Shown in pieces: positions 57,872 to 64,000 of a stretch of 64,000 nucleotides of DNA; position 1 is the stretch's first letter, and every line of letters begins with the position of its first letter. Made by a program: the position numbers and the translations under genes. The notes under the pieces are model-generated. The model saw only the letters and a program-made list of their open reading frames with translations, searched no databases and was not told the origin of the DNA. Source of the DNA: Deltaproteobacteria bacterium (lineage in GTDB: Bacteria; Desulfobacterota; Binatia; Binatales; Binataceae); NCBI GenBank assembly GCA_021780755.1, contig JAJXYF010000015.1, positions 170,934-234,933 on the forward strand, in the 5' to 3' direction.

Positions 57872-57949
57872 CGCTCTCTTTTATTCGCGTATCCGGCTCG
57901 TGACCGCAGACCTTCGCGCGGCTACGATGGCGAGTGAGGTTCAACCCTG

Positions 57950-59353
57950 ATGCCGATTGATCTGCGCCTCGATGCCGACGAGGCACCGCTGATGATCGAC
58001 CTGTACGAGCTGACCATGGCGGCGAGCTACTTCGCGCTCGGCTTCAATCAGCCGTCATGCTTTTACCTGAGCGTGCGGCGGATGCCGGCGAAGCGTGGGT
58101 TTCTGGTCGCCGCCGGCATCGACCGCGTCCTGGAGACGCTGGAGCAGTTCCGCTTTGGACCGGCCGCGATCGAATATCTCGACTCGCTCAAGATCTTCGG
58201 CCCGGAGTTCCTCACCTCGCTTGGCAAGCTGCGCTTTACGGGCGACGTCCACGCGCTGCCCGAGGGAACGATCTTTTTTGAGCAGGAGCCGATCCTCGAA
58301 GTGCGGGCGCCGCTGATCGAGGCACAGCTAATCGAGACGCTGGTGCTCAACCAGGTCGGCATGGCGTCGATGGTCGCGAGCAAGGCTGCGCGCTCCGTGA
58401 TCGCGGCGCGTGGACGGCGGCTAATCGACTTCGGATTGCGGCGCAGCCAGGGCGCTGATGCGGGCCTGATCGCGGCGCGTTCGAGCTACCTGGCGGGCTT
58501 CGTCGGCACCTCTAACGTCCTTGCCGGCCGCCGCTACGGAATCCCGCTGAACGGTACGATGGCGCACAGCTATGTGATGGCGCATAGCCGTGAGAGCGAA
58601 GCCTTCGAGAATTTTGTCGCGCTATTTCCGCAGATGAGCACGCTGCTGGTCGATACCTACGACACCGTGCGCGGGGTCGAGAACGCGGCGCGCGTTGCGA
58701 GTCTCCTCAAGGAGAAGGGACAGAAACTGCAGGCCGTGCGACTCGATAGCGGCAACCTCGTGGACCTGAGCATTAGCGCGCGGCGCATCCTGGATCAGAA
58801 CGGCCTGAAGGACGTTGCGATCTTCGCCAGCGGAAATCTCGACGAATATCGTATCAACGAACTGTTGCGCGCCGGCGCGCCGATCGACGCGTTTGGCGTT
58901 GGAACCGCGATGGTCACCGGCGGTGACACGCCGGCGCTCGATGTCGGCTACAAGCTCGCCGAGTACGCGGGCGCTCCGCGGCTCAAGACCTCGCAGGGCA
59001 AGCTCAGTCTGCCCGGGCGCAAGCAGATTTTTCGCGCGACCAATGCGAGTGGCGGCTTCTATGCCGACCTGATCGGACTCGACGATGAGGGCACGACCAC
59101 TGTCGCGCGCGAGTTCAAGCCGGTGCCGGCCGAGGTCTCGACCATGCTAACCCGCCAGATGGTGGCCGGCCATCGCGTGGAGCCGCGACCGACGCTGGCG
59201 GAGTCGCGCGAACATCTGCTGCAGGCGCTCGCGCGGCTGGAGCAGCGCCATAAGGATTTGGAGCGTCCGCAGGTCTATCCGGTGCGCAATACCGCCGCGC
59301 TCAATGCGATGCTCACGGGCGAAAAGATCCGGGCCGAGAAGCGACAGAACTAG
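57950..59353 (+). CDS. pncB: Nicotinate phosphoribosyltransferase
   Basis: This enzyme joins nicotinate and PRPP to make nicotinate mononucleotide in NAD salvage. The 467-aa protein has MIDLYELTMAASYF at the N-terminus, RLIDFGLRRSQGADAG, and the phosphorylated-His motif GTMAHSYVMAH (His206). The C-terminal part has QAVRLDSGNLVDLS, FASGNLDEYRINELL and GVGTAMVTGGDTPALDVGYKLAEY. ATG 57950 has GAGG about 11 nt upstream. The pncA partner is not nearby. Confidence 0.94.
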   Translation: MPIDLRLDADEAPLMIDLYELTMAASYFALGFNQPSCFYLSVRRMPAKRGFLVAAGIDRVLETLEQFRFGPAAIEYLDSLKIFGPEFLTSLGKLRFTGDVHALPEGTIFFEQEPILEVRAPLIEAQLIETLVLNQVGMASMVASKAARSVIAARGRRLIDFGLRRSQGADAGLIAARSSYLAGFVGTSNVLAGRRYGIPLNGTMAHSYVMAHSRESEAFENFVALFPQMSTLLVDTYDTVRGVENAARVASLLKEKGQKLQAVRLDSGNLVDLSISARRILDQNGLKDVAIFASGNLDEYRINELLRAGAPIDAFGVGTAMVTGGDTPALDVGYKLAEYAGAPRLKTSQGKLSLPGRKQIFRATNASGGFYADLIGLDDEGTTTVAREFKPVPAEVSTMLTRQMVAGHRVEPRPTLAESREHLLQALARLEQRHKDLERPQVYPVRNTAALNAMLTGEKIRAEKRQN

Positions 59354-59453
59354 GCGTCAGCGAAGGTCGGTCGTGTCACCGTAGGCGCTGGATCCGCTTG
59401 GTCAGCCCGCGAATCGCGCGGTCAATGGCAGCATTAGCGGGTGAAGTGACGTG

Positions 59454-59483
59454 TTGCCCCTCCTAAGCGCTAAAGATTATATT
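59454..59483 (+). promoter_or_regulatory. Possible promoter for the UGM-like gene
   Basis: TTGCCC at 59454-59459 and TATATT at 59478-59483 are separated by 18 nt, in a conspicuously A/T-rich patch of this GC-rich genome, about 30 nt before ATG 59515. The -35 match is only moderate. Confidence 0.35.
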
Positions 59484-59514
59484 ATACGATATGTAGCGTC
59501 GGAGGCGGGACGAG

Positions 59515-61053
59515 ATGGGGCAGGAATTCCAGAAAGTCGAACGGGTTGGCCGTGCCGCGGATGATGACTCGAAGCGGACCGTAATCATCGGTGCCGGACC
59601 GGCGGGACTGACGGCTGCGTGGGAGTTGACGCGCAACGGGCGCGGCGCTGTGGTGCTCGAGCAAGACCCCACACACGTCGGGGGCATCGCGCGGACGGTG
59701 ACCTACAAGGGCTTCCGCTTCGACATCGGGGGCCATCGTTTCTTTTCCAAGAACGCCGACATCGAGAAGCTCTGGGCGGAAATCCTCGGCGATCGGATGA
59801 TCGAGCGCGATCGCTTGTCACGCATCTACTATCGCGGACGCTTCTTCAAGTACCCGCTCGAAACGCTCAACGTGCTCGAAAACCTGGGCGTCGCGGAATC
59901 AATCACGTGCATGTTCAGCTACGCGGCGGCGCGGCTGAAGCCGAAGCGCGAAATCAAGAGTTTTGAGGACTGGGTGGTCGATGCGTTCGGCCGCCGGCTC
60001 TACGAGATTTTTTTCCGCAGCTACACCGAAAAAGTCTGGGGCATCCCGTGCAGCGAGATCAGCGCTGACTGGGCAGCGCAGCGGATCAAGGACCTCTCGG
60101 TCGGCGCGCTGGTCAAGCGGGCGCTTACGTTTCGTAAGAAGGCCGGCGGGCCCGTGATCAAAACGCTCATCGACCGCTTCCGCTATCCGGCGCACGGCCC
60201 GGGCGAGATGTGGGAGACCCTGACGAAAAAGATCGAGGAGCGCGGGGCCGTCGTGCGGATGGGCGAGAGCGTGACGTCGATCAAGCGCGCAGCGGCAGGC
60301 GTAGTTTCCGTCGTTACGACCGGCGCCAACGGACCGCGCGGCTATGCGGGCGGAACTTTTATCTCGACCATGCCTATCCGCGAGCTGGTCGGCGCGCTCG
60401 ATCCGGCGGCGCCGTCCGCGGTCGTCGCGGCGGCCAATCGCCTCAAGTATCGCGATTTCATCACGGTCGCCTTGATCATTGACCAGCCCGACATGTTCCC
60501 CGACAACTGGATTTACATCCACGAGCCGGGCGTCAAGGTCGGGCGCATCCAGAACTTCAAGAACTGGAGTCCCGCGATGGTGCCCGATCAGCGCTACACC
60601 GTGCTCGGCCTCGAGTACTTCTGCTTCGACTCGGATTCGATGTGGGCGACGCCGGACGCGGAGCTGGTCGCGATGGGTGCGCGGGAGCTTGCGCAACTCG
60701 GACTCGGTGACGCGGCCAAGGTCGTTGACGGCACGGTGGTGCGCCAGCGCGCCGCGTATCCAGTCTATGACGGCCATTATCGCGACGCGGTCGAGGTGGT
60801 GCGCGGCTTCATGGAGCGGGAATTGCCGAATCTCCAGCTCGCCGGCCGCAACGGGATGCATAAGTACAACAATCAGGACCACGCGATGATGACCGGCCTG
60901 ATGGCGGCGTGGAACATCATGGGCGGATCGTACGATCTGTGGCGGGTCAACGGCGACGCGCTTTATCTCGAGGCTGGCGCGGCCGGCGACGAAGAGGGCG
61001 GACGGATGGTCCCGCGTCCGCTCACTAGCGAGCCGTCGAGCAAAGCCGCCTGA
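59515..61053 (+). CDS. FAD/NAD(P)-binding oxidoreductase, UDP-galactopyranose mutase-like
   Basis: The 512-aa flavoprotein has the dinucleotide-binding motif GAGPAG (residues 26-31), RFDIGGHRFFSKN (shared with UDP-galactopyranose mutase and related amine-oxidase-fold enzymes), WGIPCSEISADWAAQRIKDLS, and a C-terminal GRNGMHKYNNQDHAMMTGLMAAWNI that closes the FAD site. It is longer than classical Glf (about 370-390 aa) and may act on another sugar nucleotide or lipid. Function is uncertain. It is convergent with the DAHP synthase gene. Confidence 0.8.
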   Translation: MGQEFQKVERVGRAADDDSKRTVIIGAGPAGLTAAWELTRNGRGAVVLEQDPTHVGGIARTVTYKGFRFDIGGHRFFSKNADIEKLWAEILGDRMIERDRLSRIYYRGRFFKYPLETLNVLENLGVAESITCMFSYAAARLKPKREIKSFEDWVVDAFGRRLYEIFFRSYTEKVWGIPCSEISADWAAQRIKDLSVGALVKRALTFRKKAGGPVIKTLIDRFRYPAHGPGEMWETLTKKIEERGAVVRMGESVTSIKRAAAGVVSVVTTGANGPRGYAGGTFISTMPIRELVGALDPAAPSAVVAAANRLKYRDFITVALIIDQPDMFPDNWIYIHEPGVKVGRIQNFKNWSPAMVPDQRYTVLGLEYFCFDSDSMWATPDAELVAMGARELAQLGLGDAAKVVDGTVVRQRAAYPVYDGHYRDAVEVVRGFMERELPNLQLAGRNGMHKYNNQDHAMMTGLMAAWNIMGGSYDLWRVNGDALYLEAGAAGDEEGGRMVPRPLTSEPSSKAA

Positions 61054-61148
61054 CCAGGCTGTTCACGCCGCTGAAGATTGGCGCCAAAGGGGTTTTGCGG
61101 AGCGCAGAACTGATGTACTAGCCCATTGAACCGCGCGACGCCGACTGA

Positions 61149-62195
61149 CTATTCCAAAGTGCGGGCGGCGGCGATGAGGCATTGCTCGGTCGCCGGCCAA
61201 TCGATGCACGGATCGGTTACCGAGACGCCGTACTTGAGCGCCGCGCGATCCTTCGAGAGCGGTTGATTGCCAGCGCCGATATTGCTCTCGAGCATCATGC
61301 CCATGATCGCGCGATTGCCCGCGCGCACCTGATCGACCAGCGCCGCCAGCACGGCCGGCTGGCGCGTATAGTCCTTGGAAGTCTGCGCGTGCGAACAATC
61401 GACCATCACGCGTGGCTCGAGTCCGACCTTGGCCAGCAGGCGCTGACACTCCTCGATACTGCTCGCGTCGTAGTTCGAGGTCTTGCCGCCGCGCAGCACC
61501 ACGTGCGTATCGGGGTTGCCGGAGGTGCGGATGATCGCGGTGACGCCGTCCTGGTTGATGCCGAGGAAAGAATGCGGCCGGCGCGCCGATTCGATCGCGT
61601 TGACCGCGACTTGCAGGTTGCCCTCGGTGGTGTTCTTGAACCCCACAGGCATCGAGAGCCCACTCGCCATCTCACGATGGGTTTGCGATTCGGTGGTGCG
61701 CGCGCCGATCGCGGCCCACGAAACGAGATCGGCGATATATTGCGGCGTGATCGGATCGAGCATCTCGGTGCCCGCCGGCAGCCCGAGCCGATTGATGTCG
61801 ATCAACAACCGGCGCGCGATGCGCAAGCCCGCTTCCATATCGCAACTGTCGTCCATGTGCGGGTCGTTGATCAGCCCCTTCCATCCGACGGTGGTGCGCG
61901 GCTTTTCGAAATACACGCGCATCACGAGGAACAGCCGGTGCTCGACCGCCGGCCGCAGTTTGGCGAGGCGCTCGGCGTAATCGAGTGCCGCGGCCGGATC
62001 GTGAATCGAACACGGTCCGATCAGGCAGAGCATCCGCCGGTCGGCGCCGCCCAGGATCTCGCGGACGGTGCGACGCGCCTCGACAACCGTTTGTGCGATC
62101 GCCTCATCGACGCGCAATTCTTCCTTGAGCACGCGCGGAGCGACGAGTTCCCTGGTCGTAACAACGTGTAAATCCTGAATTTGTCGAGTCGCCAC
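61149..62195 (-). CDS. aroF: Class I DAHP synthase (AroF/G/H type)
   Basis: 3-Deoxy-D-arabino-heptulosonate-7-phosphate synthase condenses PEP and erythrose-4-phosphate, the first step of the shikimate pathway. The 348-aa protein starts at GTG 62195. It has LIGPCSIHDPAAALDYAERL, VMRVYFEKPRTTVGWKGLINDP, the PVGFKNTTEGNLQVAVNAI region and VMVDCSHAQTSKDYTRQ with ESNIGAGNQ. Which of the AroF/G/H feedback types it is cannot be read here. The gap downstream is convergent with the UGM-like gene. Confidence 0.94.
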   Translation of the reverse strand: MATRQIQDLHVVTTRELVAPRVLKEELRVDEAIAQTVVEARRTVREILGGADRRMLCLIGPCSIHDPAAALDYAERLAKLRPAVEHRLFLVMRVYFEKPRTTVGWKGLINDPHMDDSCDMEAGLRIARRLLIDINRLGLPAGTEMLDPITPQYIADLVSWAAIGARTTESQTHREMASGLSMPVGFKNTTEGNLQVAVNAIESARRPHSFLGINQDGVTAIIRTSGNPDTHVVLRGGKTSNYDASSIEECQRLLAKVGLEPRVMVDCSHAQTSKDYTRQPAVLAALVDQVRAGNRAIMGMMLESNIGAGNQPLSKDRAALKYGVSVTDPCIDWPATEQCLIAAARTLE

Positions 62196-62247
62196 AACCT
62201 GATGAGTTTAGCCGAGTTGTTGAGGAACGCAAAACTTATAGTCTTCC

Positions 62248-62265
62248 GAAACCCGGTGAGGTTTC
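62248..62265 (+). repeat. Hairpin repeat, copy 1
   Basis: GAAACC-CGGTGA-GGTTTC forms a 6-bp stem with a 6-nt loop in the gap between the DAHP synthase and the RskA-like gene. Sixteen of 18 positions match copy 2 (63091-63108). Confidence 0.6.
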
Positions 62266-62335
62266 AGGTAAAAAATAATAGTTCCGCGCTCCCAACAACT
62301 GGATTACGCGCGAGGGACGTGCGAAGAGTTGAGCG

Positions 62336-63052
62336 ATGGAAGCCGGGAATGCTGGGCGGCGCGGTGAAGCGCCGCCTGCCGCCGCTGGTGAATCGGTGCC
62401 CGCGGCCGCCAGCGTGCCGCCGTGGTACCGGCGCGTCGCCTTCTGGCGCGCGGTGGCCGGGATGGCATTGGCGCTCGCGATCGCGTGCGCGATGGTCGCC
62501 GCCGAGTTTTCCTCCACGCTGCTTGCCCGCACCCGCCATTACCACAAACGCCTCCATCAGCTCTCGTCGAATCTGATCGCGATGCGTGACGAGATCGCCA
62601 GCGCCGACCGCGAACTCGCCGGCATGCGCAACGCCGCCGAGGTGCGCGACGGCCTCACCCGGATTATCGCCGAGCCTGACTCGCGCCTGATCAGGCTCCA
62701 GGCATCCGCTCGTGCGACCACGCCCAGCGGAGTAATCGCGTTCAGCCCCGGGATGCGCCGCGCGGCAGTGGAATTAACCGGTCTGCCCGTGATACCCGGC
62801 GGCCGCGTGTACACGCTGTGGTGGACGGGCGGCAAACACGAACCGCTCAAGGCTGCTCGTATCGTCGTCGGCGCCACCGACAAGGCCGCCCTGATGGTTG
62901 CGATGCCGCCCCTCGATGAAACGATCGAGGGAGCGATGATGACGACGGATGCGGAGCCGTCGTGCGCCAGACCATCGGGGGAAATCGTGCTGCGCGGCGC
63001 GGTCGCGCAAACGCCTGCGCGCCCGGAGATTCCCCAGCACAAAAGCGGTTAG
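62336..63052 (+). CDS. Orphan RskA-like (anti-sigma-K C-terminal domain) membrane protein
   Basis: The 238-aa protein has a Pro/Ala-rich cytoplasmic N-terminus, one transmembrane helix at about residues 36-57, a predicted coiled-coil (66-105), and a periplasmic C-terminal domain with RMAAVELTGLPVIPGGRVYTLWWTGGKHEP-like sequence (actual: PVIPGGRVYTLWWTGGKHEP), typical of RskA-type anti-sigma factors. The N-terminal anti-sigma (zinc-finger ASD) domain is absent and no sigma factor gene adjoins it. Its target is unknown. It is flanked by two copies of a hairpin repeat. Confidence 0.75.
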   Translation: MEAGNAGRRGEAPPAAAGESVPAAASVPPWYRRVAFWRAVAGMALALAIACAMVAAEFSSTLLARTRHYHKRLHQLSSNLIAMRDEIASADRELAGMRNAAEVRDGLTRIIAEPDSRLIRLQASARATTPSGVIAFSPGMRRAAVELTGLPVIPGGRVYTLWWTGGKHEPLKAARIVVGATDKAALMVAMPPLDETIEGAMMTTDAEPSCARPSGEIVLRGAVAQTPARPEIPQHKSG

Positions 63053-63087
63053 CGGTGGTTGTCAGGATTGGGCTTCGCCCTGTGAAA

Positions 63088-63111
63088 CCCGAAACCTGGT
63101 GAGCTTTCGGG
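63088..63111 (+). repeat. Hairpin repeat, copy 2
   Basis: CCCGAAA (63088-63094) pairs with TTTCGGG (63105-63111) around CC-TGGTGA-GC. The inner GAAACC..GGTGAG..TTTC matches copy 1 at 62248-62265. Confidence 0.6.
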
Positions 63112-63386
63112 CCTCGCGGCGCGCCGCAAGATTTTTGCTGGGCGCAAGATAACCCTTGCGCGCGTAGGGGTTGCGCGCTTTGAACACGAGATGAACTCGC
63201 TCGATTGGGAAAATATTTTGGCGGGGTACTTGCGCTCGCTACAGGGTTCGGGCAGATTGCTTGCTCACTGTTGAGTCTGCGCGCACGGTCGGTTCTTCCA
63301 GAAAATACCAGACCGAAAAATCCGCAAGACGCTGAGGCGCCGCTAAAGCCTGTGGAGAAAAAATCCACGCAGCCAGCGGCTGCCAG
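63112..63386. other. Gene-free stretch upstream of the rRNA promoter
   Basis: Between the hairpin repeat and the rRNA promoter I see no supportable gene. There is a perfect 7-bp hairpin GCGCAAG (63142-63148) ATAACC CTTGCGC (63155-63161) without a T-run. A 61-codon reading frame begins at TTG 63205 with a hydrophobic start and a Pro/Lys tail; it lacks a ribosome-binding site and is listed among the rejected items. Confidence 0.5.
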
Positions 63387-63415
63387 TTGACAGCGCGGAT
63401 GACGCACAGTAACCT
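63387..63415 (+). promoter_or_regulatory. Candidate rRNA promoter
   Basis: TTGACA at 63387-63392 is a perfect -35 box, followed after exactly 17 nt by TAACCT (63410-63415) as a -10 box. A start site near 63422 would give a leader of about 175 nt to the mature 16S end, typical for rrn. Confidence 0.6.
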
Positions 63416-63438
63416 TAACGTTTGCCCCTAAAGGGCGC

Positions 63439-63451
63439 TGGTCTTTGAAAA
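63439..63451 (+). promoter_or_regulatory. boxA-like antitermination site in the rRNA leader
   Basis: TGGTCTTTGAAAA closely resembles the boxA consensus TGCTCTTTAACAA and is in the expected leader position, downstream of the candidate promoter and about 145 nt before the 16S start. Confidence 0.65.
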
Positions 63452-63595
63452 CTGAATAGTAGTGCAAGCCTTTAATCGGGCGGCGGGGGATCGGAATAGA
63501 TCCAAAGCCCGTCCGATTCCTTGGTTTTTTGTTAGCGGTCAGTCCATCGTTGGCAGACGCTTTAGCCGCGTCCCAACTGATGTGAAATATGAGCT

Positions 63596-64000
<405 letters not shown>

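Noticed and set aside
63205..63390. 61-codon frame with a hydrophobic N-terminus and Pro/Lys tail
   Set aside because: TTG start, no ribosome-binding site, no family resemblance, and it overlaps the candidate rRNA promoter.

Overview
This 64 kb window is high-GC bacterial chromosome, and its first half is a textbook translation and transcription superoperon. Everything from the window edge to about 28.4 kb lies on the + strand: rpoB (5' end cut by the window), rpoC, an intrinsic terminator, then rpsL-rpsG-fusA-tuf and the full S10-spc-alpha array (rpsJ to rplQ, with secY-adk-map-infA-rpmJ inside). Genes are tightly packed, often overlapping by 1-8 nt. The few non-coding gaps inside the array hold tandem repeats or hairpins. 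The window ends in the first ~405 nt of a 16S rRNA gene with a recognisable promoter and boxA-like leader.

The second half is a mosaic of short operons: tldD-tldE; clpB behind a hairpin that covers its ribosome-binding site; a cupredoxin and a cytochrome c; a complete tripartite heavy-metal efflux set (TolC-like, CusB-like, CzcA/CusA-like); an SMP-30 lactonase and a class III CoA-transferase; a leftward hopanoid side-chain operon (hpnJ-hpnI plus an EamA transporter); an SDR; a leftward GT83 glycosyltransferase plus YbhN-like membrane protein pair; gamma-glutamyltransferase; a crotonase; a stress trio (UspA, Hsp20-like, Lon-like protease with a degenerate Walker A); nicotinate phosphoribosyltransferase; a UDP-galactopyranose-mutase-like flavoprotein; class I DAHP synthase; and an orphan RskA-domain protein just before the rRNA operon.

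The organism is a Gram-negative hopanoid producer: it has tripartite efflux, a GT83 lipid A/lipid glycosyltransferase and HpnI/HpnJ. High GC, these genes and the general look of the 16S fragment suggest a deep lineage near the former Deltaproteobacteria (for example Binatota or Desulfobacterota). That placement is inference and cannot be settled from here. The 16S fragment differs at two positions from the standard EUB338 target, so this may be a lineage poorly sampled by common probes.

The observations I consider most worth testing are the hpnJ-hpnI-EamA operon as a possible hopanoid glycosylation/flipping unit, the candidate RNA thermometer in front of clpB, the periodic Shine-Dalgarno-like repeats inside the ribosomal operon, the four-cysteine insertion in EF-Tu, the Lon-like protease with no Walker A, and the 16S probe-site divergence.
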